From the IMG/VR virus record IMGVR_UViG_3300042862_000502, positions 1 through 51,013 of that record: 51,013 bases of DNA. One strand, given 5' to 3'. The position numbers were made by a program, and so were the translations under genes. This document shows, piece after piece, positions 32,161 to 39,974 of this stretch (positions are counted from its first letter, which is position 1; every line of letters starts with the position of its first letter). Source of the stretch: a virus. Under the pieces are notes generated by a model. It was not told the DNA's origin. It saw nothing but the letters and a program-made list of their open reading frames with translations, and ran no database searches.

Positions 32161-34571
32161 GATAATAATTTGTTTAATTTATTTACTTGATTTTCAATTA
32201 TTGAATTTGTATCAAATACTTTGTAATCAATAGTTGAATTTATTAAATATTGATCATATAATGTTACAAAATCTACTTTAGCAATATCAATTTTCTTTTT
32301 TAGTTGTTTTTTAGAAACAACAGGAGTTGAAATAGATTTTTGAACTACACTTTTAACACTAATAGGTTCTGTGGTTAGTTTATTAGATTTGAAGAATTTT
32401 TCAAATATAGCAGTATAATATTTTTTTGTTTCTCCAGAATCAGTTATGAATGTTATAATTTTTGGCGAAATTTTTGTAATTGTAACATTTTCTTTAATTT
32501 TAGCGCCATAAAAACCAGAATCACCAACTTTATAATCGTTGTTAATGTTTCCTCCATCTTCCATTTTTGAAATATGTTTTGATTTAACATTAACAATGTA
32601 TTCATAATCATCCATTGTTAAAACTTTTTTGTTTTTCAATTTTAATAAATTTTCAACAACATAGTGCAATTCAGCGTCAGATTTTACATCCTCTCTTGCT
32701 AACTCAAGTGTTCTAATAAGCAATGGAATATCCATGGTTACAGAATCTTGTTTGTCAGTTAAGACCTTATGAAAATCATTGTTATCTTGATTTATGGAAT
32801 ATCCATTATTGTGAAGACAATTTTTTATCATTTCAACATCACTAAGAAAAGATTTTTGCTTTTCTTTAGAAGATTTAGCCTTTTGAATTATATGACCAAA
32901 AATAACATCATGTCCATTATTTTTTGCATATTCATTAAGATTTTTTAGTCTATCACTTTCTTTTACTGTAAGATTTTGAATGTACAATGGATTTTGAGCA
33001 TTAATACCATATTCTTTTGCGTGTTCTGAATTTGTAGGATAAATATTCATCTCTAAAATACCTTGTTCCTTATATTGTTCAATTTCTCCACCTTTATCAT
33101 ATTGCATTGATAAATTAGTACATACGATTGTATCTTTATCAGCAACAATTATGTTTTCATTTTTAATACCATCTAACATATCCATTGTGAATGGTTTTGA
33201 TTGTGTTGTTTGTTCATAAACAATTATCCTTGCCATTTCAATATCAATATTTAATAGTTTTGCAATTTCTGATGCTAATAATATAGAGTTTATTGTGTCA
33301 ACTGCTTTCAAATTCTTTTGATTATCATCATTAAAAGTAATCAAACATAAAGAATTTATTTTCGGGATATTTACGCTATTTGAATCAACATAATTATTCA
33401 AATTATTAAAATGTAGATAATATCCATTATTCTTTATTGATTCTGAATTTTTAATGTAATCAAGACAATCACCTACTTTACCACCATTTGGGGCAAGTAA
33501 TTTTACTTCACCACCTTGTTTCAAGCGGGTTGTTTTATTATGAGTTGTTTTCATAAAAATAACACCATCAATAACAGAAATCTTTACATCAGTAGCATCT
33601 TTAAGTTTTGCATCAAATGGATAAACTTGTAAATTAATTTTGTCAAACTTAAACATTAAATCACTTTTATTAAAATCAATTGAAGAATTAAATTCCTTTA
33701 TTGCAACTTTATTAGCTTGTTTTAAAAATTCCGCACTATCAAAATTAGTAAATGTTTCAATTTTAATATTTGAATCAACTATTTCAACACCCTCTTTGTT
33801 TTGCTGTTTGCTATTTTTGTAGTAATCAAAAACTTCTTTGTGAGTTGGTACAAAATCAAATATTTTAAAGATTTTTTTACCATCAGTAGTTGTGCTTTCA
33901 ACAAAAGAGTAACTTTTAACATTACCACCTTGTTTCATGCGGATTGTTTTATTTGTTTTCCAACCTTGTTTTTCAATTTTAGCTTCAATCAAATCCTTCA
34001 TGTAAGCCCAACCTTTATTAACATTATCTGCCCATTTTAGCATTGCAATTACCCCTTCAATTCTAAAATCATGTTGATGTCTTGCAACGTATGACCTCCA
34101 TTTAATATACATCCATTCTTCACTATCAAGCCAATATCCTCTATTAGATACTCTTTCAAGGTTAACAAATGCTTCATTGCCAAAAATATTGCCACCTAAA
34201 TCCCAAATTTTTGGATATTTTTGTTTTATATTTTTTGCATAATTTATAATTCTTTTGCTTGGTACATGATTTGGGTTAAAATCAATTATATTACCACCAT
34301 CTTTATATTCAGAAGGGTCTTCATCGTATTCGTTTGGTGGTAAAATTGGAACCCCATTTCCTGCAGATTGATTAATTTTTGATAATTCTTTCCAATATTT
34401 TTTAGAAGCCTCTTTGTTAATTATAACTTCTCCACCTTCTAGTTCAACTGGTTTATTTGTATCTACAACAATGGCTTTTATACCACCTATTGAATTTCCA
34501 TTTTTATCATAATGCGGTTTACCTTTTAATAATCCGCCTTTTTTTCCGTTATTTGTTTCAGTGTTTCTCAT
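32157..34571 (-). CDS. 804-residue modular polyvalent-type protein, mosaic of two dialects
   Basis: Modules from the N-terminus: KGGLLKG...VELEGGEVIINKEAS...ELSKINQS (10-70), YKDGGNI (89-95), GGNIFGNEAF...RGYWLDSEEWMYIKWRSY (125-161), MKQGGNV (212-217), LKQGGEV (350-356), YDKGGEI (491-497), a helical ELAREDVKSDAELHYVVENL module (623-642), MEDGGNI (670-676), then a basic C-terminus. The DNA from about 32,560 to 34,300 lacks GATC and CWGG, while both flanks contain them; the switches fall at two GGNI motifs. It is the first gene of the 14-kb operon. Functions of the modules are unknown to me. Confidence 0.65.
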   Translation of the reverse strand: MRNTETNNGKKGGLLKGKPHYDKNGNSIGGIKAIVVDTNKPVELEGGEVIINKEASKKYWKELSKINQSAGNGVPILPPNEYDEDPSEYKDGGNIIDFNPNHVPSKRIINYAKNIKQKYPKIWDLGGNIFGNEAFVNLERVSNRGYWLDSEEWMYIKWRSYVARHQHDFRIEGVIAMLKWADNVNKGWAYMKDLIEAKIEKQGWKTNKTIRMKQGGNVKSYSFVESTTTDGKKIFKIFDFVPTHKEVFDYYKNSKQQNKEGVEIVDSNIKIETFTNFDSAEFLKQANKVAIKEFNSSIDFNKSDLMFKFDKINLQVYPFDAKLKDATDVKISVIDGVIFMKTTHNKTTRLKQGGEVKLLAPNGGKVGDCLDYIKNSESIKNNGYYLHFNNLNNYVDSNSVNIPKINSLCLITFNDDNQKNLKAVDTINSILLASEIAKLLNIDIEMARIIVYEQTTQSKPFTMDMLDGIKNENIIVADKDTIVCTNLSMQYDKGGEIEQYKEQGILEMNIYPTNSEHAKEYGINAQNPLYIQNLTVKESDRLKNLNEYAKNNGHDVIFGHIIQKAKSSKEKQKSFLSDVEMIKNCLHNNGYSINQDNNDFHKVLTDKQDSVTMDIPLLIRTLELAREDVKSDAELHYVVENLLKLKNKKVLTMDDYEYIVNVKSKHISKMEDGGNINNDYKVGDSGFYGAKIKENVTITKISPKIITFITDSGETKKYYTAIFEKFFKSNKLTTEPISVKSVVQKSISTPVVSKKQLKKKIDIAKVDFVTLYDQYLINSTIDYKVFDTNSIIENQVNKLNKLLS

Positions 34572-34592
34572 TTTTGATATATAAAAACATTA

Positions 34593-34626
34593 CAAATATA
34601 TGAAAAATAATACTTTAAATTACAAA
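34593..34626 (-). promoter_or_regulatory. putative promoter of the 34.6-20.6 kb operon
   Basis: Read leftward: TTTG at 34626-34623, 22 nt, then TATATTTG at 34600-34593, with the ATG at 34571. This fits a Bacteroidota promoter at the long end of allowed spacing. It lies back to back with the lysis promoter. Confidence 0.6.
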
Positions 34627-34710
34627 AAAAAAATAATATTTGTATAAATTAACAATTGTTACTTTATATAAAAAATATTGACATAATGAACTATTAATCA
34701 ATATTTTTTG

Positions 34711-34738
34711 TAATTTTGTTTTTCATTATAATGAAAAA
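34711..34738 (+). promoter_or_regulatory. lysis-unit promoter with a perfect 20-bp palindrome
   Basis: TAATTTTG (34711-34718) is a -7 box. It is followed at once by TTTTTCATTATAATGAAAAA (34719-34738), a perfect palindrome that ends 2 nt before the ATG at 34741. It would cover the transcription start, as expected for a repressor operator. It could also fold as a hairpin in the message over the start codon. No -33 TTG at normal distance is seen. Confidence 0.65.
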
Positions 34739-34740
34739 TT

Positions 34741-34893
34741 ATGTTTAAAACTAGAAAAGAAATTGTTCTTGGGTCTATTATAGTTGGAGGAATTTTAGCT
34801 TTCTTTGGCTATAAATGGTACACAGGAAAAAAATTGTTATCGGGTAACAAAGAGAAAGATACCCGTAAAATATTAATTCAAAGAGCAGATTAA
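34741..34893 (+). CDS. small membrane protein of the lysis unit
   Basis: 50 residues. MFKTRKEIVLGSIIVGGILA then FFGYKWYTGKK is one membrane helix with a basic border; the rest is polar and basic. The helix region closely matches that of the 123-residue protein two genes later (IVIASIIGVGVLAFLGYKWY), so the two are paralogues around the transglycosylase. It could act as a holin-like or virion-anchor protein. Its ATG lies 2 nt after the palindrome at 34719-34738. Confidence 0.7.
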   Translation: MFKTRKEIVLGSIIVGGILAFFGYKWYTGKKLLSGNKEKDTRKILIQRAD

Positions 34894-34895
34894 TT

Positions 34896-35621
34896 ATGGC
34901 TACAAGTACAGTACTAATTCCTCAAGCGGGATTAAAACTTCCTTCGGGATGGGGAAGAAGAGATAATATGGTTAAAATGTATAAAGATGGCTTGGCAAAA
35001 TATGGAAATTTTTTCAAACAAGCTAGTGAAACAAGTAAAATACCCGTATCTTTATTAATGGCATTTGCTATTGTAGAAAGTGGATTGAATCCAAAAGCAA
35101 ATGCGGGGGAATCTATGTCGCCTTCTCCATGGAGGTCAACAGCGGGACTAACGCAATGGGACAGAAGAAAAGGATATGCTGACAAGTATTTGTCAACAGA
35201 GTTTAAAATGGGTAGAATGTCTGAAAAAGAAAAAGAAATTCTTAAAAGAAAAGGTGTTAAATGGGATGCTCAAGGAAATTTTGCACCAATTACAGCAGAA
35301 CAGCAACTTGACCCCGAATTAAATATATTAATTGGCTCTATTTATGTAGGTCAATATGCAGATTCTATTTATGGTGGGAAAAAAGATGATGTAGAATGGG
35401 GCAAAGATGGAGATATAATTAGATTAGACAGAATTATTACAGTTTATAATAGAGGTGGCGGTGGTAATGATGGAAAAAAAGCACGAAGCAAACAATATAA
35501 AACCCCTTTAGAACTTTCAAAAGTTGTTCACCCAAACGCATCTACATATATTCATAAAATAATGGGTAAAGATGGTGCTTTAGATGTTGCAACTAAAGAA
35601 TTTAAAGACTTAATATCTTAA
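34896..35621 (+). CDS. lytic transglycosylase (SLT-like)
   Basis: 241 residues. LLMAFAIVESGLNPKA (about 53-68, catalytic Glu 61), STAGLTQWDRRKGYADKY and later LNILIGSIYVGQYAD and RIITVYNRGGGG match the soluble lytic transglycosylase domain, which cleaves peptidoglycan between MurNAc and GlcNAc with formation of anhydro-MurNAc. No signal peptide or membrane span is present. It sits between two related membrane proteins. This may be the exit lysin, or a virion enzyme distinct from the anchored glucosaminidase at 780-1343. Confidence 0.87.
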   Translation: MATSTVLIPQAGLKLPSGWGRRDNMVKMYKDGLAKYGNFFKQASETSKIPVSLLMAFAIVESGLNPKANAGESMSPSPWRSTAGLTQWDRRKGYADKYLSTEFKMGRMSEKEKEILKRKGVKWDAQGNFAPITAEQQLDPELNILIGSIYVGQYADSIYGGKKDDVEWGKDGDIIRLDRIITVYNRGGGGNDGKKARSKQYKTPLELSKVVHPNASTYIHKIMGKDGALDVATKEFKDLIS

Positions 35622-35623
35622 TT

Positions 35624-35995
35624 ATGAAAAATCAAACAATAGTAATAGCAAGTATCATTGGAGTTGGTGTTTTAGCTTTTTTAGGGTATAAATGGTACAA
35701 CAAGAAAAAAAACGCTTCAATTAATGAAAGCATTGTAAGAAATGTTGATAAAAACATTGAAGCAATAAAAAAGAAAAAACTTGCTACAAAACAAGAGGGT
35801 GGTATAATGGGAGGTTTAGAAGAAAATCCATTTAAAAAAAATAATGGTTTAATTCCTATTGCACCAATTGGAAATGATTCAAAACCATTTGGACAATTAT
35901 CAGTAAATACAGTATATAACAATCCATTAGAAGGGAAACCTTTTATCAAACAAAATGGTTTAACTGATTTGCCAATAAACAGAATTAAATTATAA
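35624..35995 (+). CDS. membrane protein of the lysis unit with internal repeat
   Basis: 123 residues. One N-terminal helix (about 5-22, ending GYKWYNKKK) is followed by a charged helix and a proline/asparagine-rich tail in which NPFKKNNGLIPI and KPFIKQNGLTDLPI are two copies of one motif. It is a paralogue, in its anchor, of the 50-residue protein at 34741-34893. A terminator follows. It may anchor or control the transglycosylase between them. Confidence 0.68.
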   Translation: MKNQTIVIASIIGVGVLAFLGYKWYNKKKNASINESIVRNVDKNIEAIKKKKLATKQEGGIMGGLEENPFKKNNGLIPIAPIGNDSKPFGQLSVNTVYNNPLEGKPFIKQNGLTDLPINRIKL

Positions 35996-36000
35996 TAATA

Positions 36001-36030
36001 AAAAGGGGGCTTAATTGCTCCTTTTTTTTT
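36001..36030 (+). terminator. rightward terminator between lysis unit and glycosyltransferases
   Basis: A 10-bp stem (36001-36010 with 36017-36026, with G-U pairs) and a run of nine or more T follow the stop at 35995. The ATG of the next gene lies 14 nt later with no obvious promoter, so those genes may be expressed by read-through. Confidence 0.8.
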
Positions 36031-36043
36031 AAAAAAAATAAAC

Positions 36044-36619
36044 ATGGAAAATATTATAACTTTTATTATACCCTCAATAAATAGAAGTACAATTGTTAAT
36101 TCTATTGAATCATTAAAAAATCAAACAAACCCAAATTGGAAATGTATTATTGTTTACGATGGAGTAGATGGTATGCAATTTGATGATGAAAGAATAACAA
36201 CAATTAAAACTGAAAAAAAGGGTATTGAAGGGATTAATAATCATGTAGCTGGTATTGGTGTATGCGGTTTAGTAAGAAATGAAGGACTAAAGTTATGTAA
36301 TACAGAATGGATTGGTTTTTTAGATGATGATGATACAATTCACCCAAACTATGTGGAAAAATTATTTGAAAAATACACTAAACACGATTTAGTTGTATGG
36401 AGAATGAAATATGAAAATGGATTTATTTTACCCGAATTTGATAGAACAGATTTAGTGTTTGGTAGAGTTGGAATATCTTTCTGTTATAAAAATAAATTTA
36501 ATGATTTATTGTTTGATAATGATTTAGATGGTGATGATTTTGGTTTTTTATCAAAATTAATTAAACTAACAGATAATTGGATTATTACTGATGAAGTGTA
36601 TTATAATGTAAGACACTAA
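36044..36619 (+). CDS. family 2 glycosyltransferase
   Basis: 191 residues. ITFIIPSINRSTIVNSIESL is the classic first strand and helix; WKCIIVYDG holds the donor-binding Asp; EWIGFLDDDDTIHP (DDDD at 94-97) is the DxD metal site. The chain is shorter than most GT2 enzymes and ends soon after the acceptor region, so it is a minimal catalytic domain. It may glycosylate virion proteins, host glycan or modified DNA. Confidence 0.85.
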   Translation: MENIITFIIPSINRSTIVNSIESLKNQTNPNWKCIIVYDGVDGMQFDDERITTIKTEKKGIEGINNHVAGIGVCGLVRNEGLKLCNTEWIGFLDDDDTIHPNYVEKLFEKYTKHDLVVWRMKYENGFILPEFDRTDLVFGRVGISFCYKNKFNDLLFDNDLDGDDFGFLSKLIKLTDNWIITDEVYYNVRH

Positions 36620-36622
36620 TTT

Positions 36623-37249
36623 ATGAAGTTAACAGATTTTTTTGATAAAACATATTGCGTGAATTTAGACCGTAGAATAGATAGATGGTCAGATTCAATT
36701 AATGAGTTTAAAAGGTTTAATCTAATTGAAGTTGAGAGGGTTTCTGCAATTGATGGTAAAACAATACAGCAAGAAAATACCCATATAAATAAATCTGAAA
36801 TTGCTTTAATATTAACAAATATTAAAATAATTGAGAAAGCTAAAAAAGAAAGTTTAAAATCAATTCTTATTTTGGAGGATGATGTTGAATTTACTGATGA
36901 AATAAATAATATATCTGAATATTTTAAATTTTTACCTAATGATTGGGATATGATTTATTTTGGGGGAAATCACAATACACACATGAATATTGAACCCCCA
37001 ATAATTATTAATGAAAAAATTTCTAAATTACACCATACATTTAGTACACATTGCGTTGGAATTAAAAATACTGCATACAACATAATTTTAGACAACTTAA
37101 AACATCCGACAAAACAATTGGATGCTATATATAGTGATTTACAAAAAACATTAAATGTATATTCATTTTATCCAATGATTGCATCTCAAAGGATTGGATT
37201 TAGCGATATTCAAGAGATGGATGTTGATTATAAATGGCTAATAAAGTAG
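36623..37249 (+). CDS. glycosyltransferase family 25 (LPS-type)
   Basis: 208 residues. KTYCVNLDRRIDRWSDS is the GT25 start motif (VINLDRRxDR), SAIDGK follows, and ILILEDDVEF (EDD at 85-87) is the metal-binding site. GT25 enzymes add galactose or related sugars to lipooligosaccharide or, in some viruses, to proteins. It follows the GT2 gene by 3 nt, so the two probably build one glycan. It meets the leftward RusA gene 1 nt after its stop. Confidence 0.85.
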   Translation: MKLTDFFDKTYCVNLDRRIDRWSDSINEFKRFNLIEVERVSAIDGKTIQQENTHINKSEIALILTNIKIIEKAKKESLKSILILEDDVEFTDEINNISEYFKFLPNDWDMIYFGGNHNTHMNIEPPIIINEKISKLHHTFSTHCVGIKNTAYNIILDNLKHPTKQLDAIYSDLQKTLNVYSFYPMIASQRIGFSDIQEMDVDYKWLIK

Positions 37250-37250
37250 T

Positions 37251-37742
37251 TTATTTAAAGATTATAATAGAACCTTTATAAGCCCATCTTTTTTCAGCAC
37301 TTTCCTTCCAAATATTTGAATCATTTTTACTAAATGTATCTTTAATTCCTTTTGTAATATTGTCTGTATCTGGCTTTACTTTACAAGGTAAACCATTCAT
37401 TTTTTCTTTTTTTTTATTGCTCCATGAATCAGGCATTGGAATAAGATATAAAGCTTCTAAAGTTTCCCCAATTTCAAAATTAAGTTGTTTAGCTTGAGCC
37501 AAAAGATTGTTCTTAAATTCAAAATATTTTGTAACAATGACTCTTTGTCTTTTATTAGGATCTGGATGATTAGGATTTAATTTCCATTTATCTGATTGAG
37601 TCATTCTTGGCGCTCCCATAGGAATTACATCAAACAAATAATATTTTCTAGTATTGTCTAATTTATAAACTTGCTCGTCAATAATTGTTTCTAGTCCATT
37701 ATTGACGAGACAAGTTCCAAAACTTTTTTTTATTCTAGTCAT
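37251..37742 (-). CDS. RusA-like Holliday junction resolvase
   Basis: 163 residues. PMGAPRMTQSDKW, LIPMPDSWSNKKKEKMNG and KPDTDNITKGIKD (acidic PDTDN at 124-128) are the conserved elements of RusA, an endonuclease that resolves four-way DNA junctions during recombination and before packaging. The N-terminal 35 residues are an extension. It overlaps the upstream DUF4494 gene by 8 nt. It lies in dialect B between two dialect-A blocks. Confidence 0.85.
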   Translation of the reverse strand: MTRIKKSFGTCLVNNGLETIIDEQVYKLDNTRKYYLFDVIPMGAPRMTQSDKWKLNPNHPDPNKRQRVIVTKYFEFKNNLLAQAKQLNFEIGETLEALYLIPMPDSWSNKKKEKMNGLPCKVKPDTDNITKGIKDTFSKNDSNIWKESAEKRWAYKGSIIIFK

Positions 37743-38172
37743 TTGCTAAAATAACATCTTCCAAGGGTGACATGACACATGAAATAATTTCAAAGTTAGG
37801 TAAATTTTGATTTAATGAAATTATAAATTTAGTAGCAAGTTCTAAATCTTTTCCTTGAACTAAATATTTTAATGTTTGAGGTTTAACTTTCTCATCGTCT
37901 AGAGCCGAAGGTATATATCTGGCTTTTATATAAAAGAAAAACGGCTCGTCATCTTTTGATTTATCATTGTAAAAAATCTCATTAATGTCAAAACGCTTGA
38001 TTTCCATTATTTTAAAATCACCTTTTACAATTTGTGACAATTGTTTTGTTAATATAGCTTCGGTAATTGTAAATGAATCTGACTCAATTAATATCTGATT
38101 AACTACTTTTTTAAATGTATCATCATCTTTTTGTATTGTGTATTTCACTTTTGTTTGGAAATAATTTTTCAT
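37735..38172 (-). CDS. DUF4494-like protein
   Basis: 145 residues. The start YFQTKVKYTIQKDDDTFKKV, the SFTITEAI helix and the IFYNDKSKDDEPFFFYIKAR strand pair follow the Bacteroidota DUF4494 family, common in phages and mobile elements but of unknown function. No membrane span. It is cotranscribed with RusA, so a DNA-recombination accessory is possible. Confidence 0.7.
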   Translation of the reverse strand: MKNYFQTKVKYTIQKDDDTFKKVVNQILIESDSFTITEAILTKQLSQIVKGDFKIMEIKRFDINEIFYNDKSKDDEPFFFYIKARYIPSALDDEKVKPQTLKYLVQGKDLELATKFIISLNQNLPNFEIISCVMSPLEDVILAND

Positions 38173-38174
38173 AT

Positions 38175-38372
38175 TTATTTTTTTTTAATGTTAAATGTTA
38201 AATTGTTATAAATTTTGATTTGATTGCTTTTATAATGCCTAATTTCTCCACCATTACATAACACTACGCACCAAATATCATTTTCAAATGTGCCTCCATT
38301 GGTAACATAAATTGCATAACCATCATTTCCTTGTTCATCAACAACGGGAATTGGAGTTTTGAACTCTAACAT
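38175..38372 (-). CDS. small conserved-type phage protein
   Basis: 65 residues, beta-rich (FKTPIPVVDEQGNDGYAIYV and NGGTFENDIWCVVLCNGGEI). The pattern resembles short conserved proteins of Bacteroidota phages whose function is unknown. It shares its start base with the next membrane gene. The GG pairs here lie within strands and do not match the xxGGxI linker motif. Confidence 0.55.
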   Translation of the reverse strand: MLEFKTPIPVVDEQGNDGYAIYVTNGGTFENDIWCVVLCNGGEIRHYKSNQIKIYNNLTFNIKKK

Positions 38373-38590
38373 TATTTTATTTTATGATATTCTAAAAGCT
38401 TGGTATATAGGTTTGGCAAAGACCAAAAATAAACTATTAAGAAAAATGCAATATTGCTTTGAAAAAGGTCATCACAAAATGCTTCTAAATTTGATTCAGA
38501 TGTATAATTCCACCCAAAATAAAAGTTGTAACCGATAAAAAATAAAAGATTTAAAAATAATCCTATTTTACCCAATTTTTGTGCTCTCAT
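38372..38590 (-). CDS. two-span membrane protein
   Basis: 72 residues with hydrophobic helices at about 8-27 and 46-61, ending KLLEYHKIK. It overlaps both neighbours by 1 to 4 nt. Unknown; possibly an inner-membrane protein made early, as it lies in the regulator/replication half. Confidence 0.55.
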   Translation of the reverse strand: MRAQKLGKIGLFLNLLFFIGYNFYFGWNYTSESNLEAFCDDLFQSNIAFFLIVYFWSLPNLYTKLLEYHKIK

Positions 38591-38988
38591 AAATGTTTTT
38601 TTATATTAATATTTATATTATTAATTGGAATCATTGCCTTTAATTGATTTGCAAAAGTACCATCTTCACAATCATTAATTACTTTTTGAATTTCCTCACT
38701 TTCATACAACTCATGGTCAACTAAAAATGAAATTTCTATCTCAATTTTGTGGCTTGGTTGCACAATTATTCTATTTGTAACTTCATCTTTTATAAGATAA
38801 TCATAAATTTTAGCTGAAAGAATTGTTTTTCCTTCATCATAAATTATTGTTACCTCTTCCCTAAATGGATTAATATAAAAATTTGAGAAAATTGAGGTGT
38901 CAAAATAGTCATCAGAAGATTTATGGTCTTGTAAAAAATCAAAAATCTCTTTTCTATTTGTACCTATCCATTGAATTGAATTGCTCAT
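38587..38988 (-). CDS. alpha/beta protein, unknown
   Basis: 133 residues. The middle is a series of beta-strands (EEVTIIYDEGKTILSAKIYD, IIVQPSHKIEIEISFLVD) followed by a helical end. No motif or membrane span. It overlaps the membrane gene downstream by 4 nt. Confidence 0.5.
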   Translation of the reverse strand: MSNSIQWIGTNRKEIFDFLQDHKSSDDYFDTSIFSNFYINPFREEVTIIYDEGKTILSAKIYDYLIKDEVTNRIIVQPSHKIEIEISFLVDHELYESEEIQKVINDCEDGTFANQLKAMIPINNININIKKHL

Positions 38989-38997
38989 ATAATTAAA

Positions 38998-39102
38998 TTA
39001 ATATTCTTCTCTTTTGACCTCTGCTTTTAGTTTGATTTTAACATAGGTAATTGCCCAATTTTTCAAACATTCAATTCTGTTTTTAACACTTGCTTTGCTC
39101 AT
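38998..39102 (-). CDS. 34-residue basic helical protein
   Basis: ATG at 39102-39100 and TAA at 39000-38998. It encodes MSKASVKNRIECLKNWAITY, then VKIKLKAEVKREEY, an amphipathic basic helix. It fills the gap between two genes with 1-nt and 9-nt spacing, so it is plausible, though small. It may bind nucleic acid. Confidence 0.5.
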   Translation of the reverse strand: MSKASVKNRIECLKNWAITYVKIKLKAEVKREEY

Positions 39103-39103
39103 T

Positions 39104-39667
39104 TTATTTGATTGTTACTTCATGTTTACTATAACGTATATAATCTCTGCCGCATAAATTTGGAACTGTAACAACATATCTGTTATCGTGTGTTTTTCTA
39201 ATTAAATTTTTCTCAATTAAAGCTTTAAGAGGTGCATTGCAAATATTAGCTTGGTTTTTTCTAAATCTTTTACCCTCTCTTTTGCAATAAAGTACAGATA
39301 TTTCCCATTTTTCGCTGTAAGGGTTGACTTCAACTGTCTTATAAATAGAAAGTTGTTTTGGTGTTAATTTATACTCTTTATCTCCAATGATTGCCAATAT
39401 TCTAATGTTCAAACCTTTCAATTCAGCTATATTATAACCTCTTTTGTTTTTTGGTGCTTTAACTACTAATTCACTATTTGGAATAGCGGGTCTTTCAGAA
39501 TTTTCAATAACATCATTGTAAATTTCATGGTGTACATTTTTCTCATCTAAAATAACTTTTCCAAATGATTCGTTTTCTCTTGAAACAGATTCAGAAAATA
39601 ATGTTTTTGTATTTTTCTGCTTAAAAAGACTGAAAAACCATACAAAAGGCTTAAAAATTAACTTCAT
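39104..39667 (-). CDS. basic protein with N-terminal hydrophobic segment
   Basis: 187 residues. A short hydrophobic start (KLIFKPFVWFFSLFKQ) is followed by a polar linker and a basic C-terminal domain (about 80-187) with several Cys (LYCKREGKRF, NICNAPLKALIE, VPNLCGRD) that reads like a winged helix: KALIEKNLIRKTHDNRYVVT. A DNA-binding regulator with a membrane-linked N-terminus is one option. Not recognised. Confidence 0.5.
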   Translation of the reverse strand: MKLIFKPFVWFFSLFKQKNTKTLFSESVSRENESFGKVILDEKNVHHEIYNDVIENSERPAIPNSELVVKAPKNKRGYNIAELKGLNIRILAIIGDKEYKLTPKQLSIYKTVEVNPYSEKWEISVLYCKREGKRFRKNQANICNAPLKALIEKNLIRKTHDNRYVVTVPNLCGRDYIRYSKHEVTIK

Positions 39668-39678
39668 ATTTTTTTGGT

Positions 39679-39945
39679 TTATTGATTGCTTAATTCCATG
39701 TAAGATTCTCTAAAAATATCGGGTTTAATTGGATAATATTCATCATAAATACCTCTAATTACATAATCCCCTATTCTAACTATTAAATCACCCTCTAAAG
39801 TGTGAATAAGTAACATTTTTTCTGAATAAATATATTTATGAGGAAAAGCCCCTAAAAATAATATTACTTGTTGATAATTATCACCAGTAAATTGAATAGC
39901 TTCAATTTCTTTTGATATTTTTTTGTATTTTTTTGGTTTATTCAT
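39679..39945 (-). CDS. conserved phage protein (GDYVIRG...YPIKPDIF type)
   Basis: 88 residues. IEAIQFTGDN, LLIHTLEGDLIVRIGDYVIR and YYPIKPDIFRESY are the hallmarks of a small protein family spread over many tailed phages; its function is not known. It is the first gene after the promoter at 39967-39974 and is in dialect A, except for one CCAG near its start. Confidence 0.7.
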   Translation of the reverse strand: MNKPKKYKKISKEIEAIQFTGDNYQQVILFLGAFPHKYIYSEKMLLIHTLEGDLIVRIGDYVIRGIYDEYYPIKPDIFRESYMELSNQ

Positions 39946-39966
39946 TCTTATTATTTTTTAATTCAA

Positions 39967-39974
39967 CAAATATA
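39967..39974 (-). promoter_or_regulatory. putative -7 box for the 39,945-37,251 genes
   Basis: Read leftward this is TATATTTG, 21 nt before the ATG at 39945. A TGTACA palindrome lies at 39983-39988. The region 39946-40062 holds no gene and has long T runs. Confidence 0.55.

Noticed and set aside
35632-36045. Leftward 137-residue frame over the lysis unit
   Set aside because: Antisense to a gene with clear paralogy and a terminator; no promoter.
38175-38372. GG pairs (NGGT, NGGE) as members of the GG linker family
   Set aside because: They lie inside beta-strands of a small single-domain protein and lack the flanking pattern of the linker motif.
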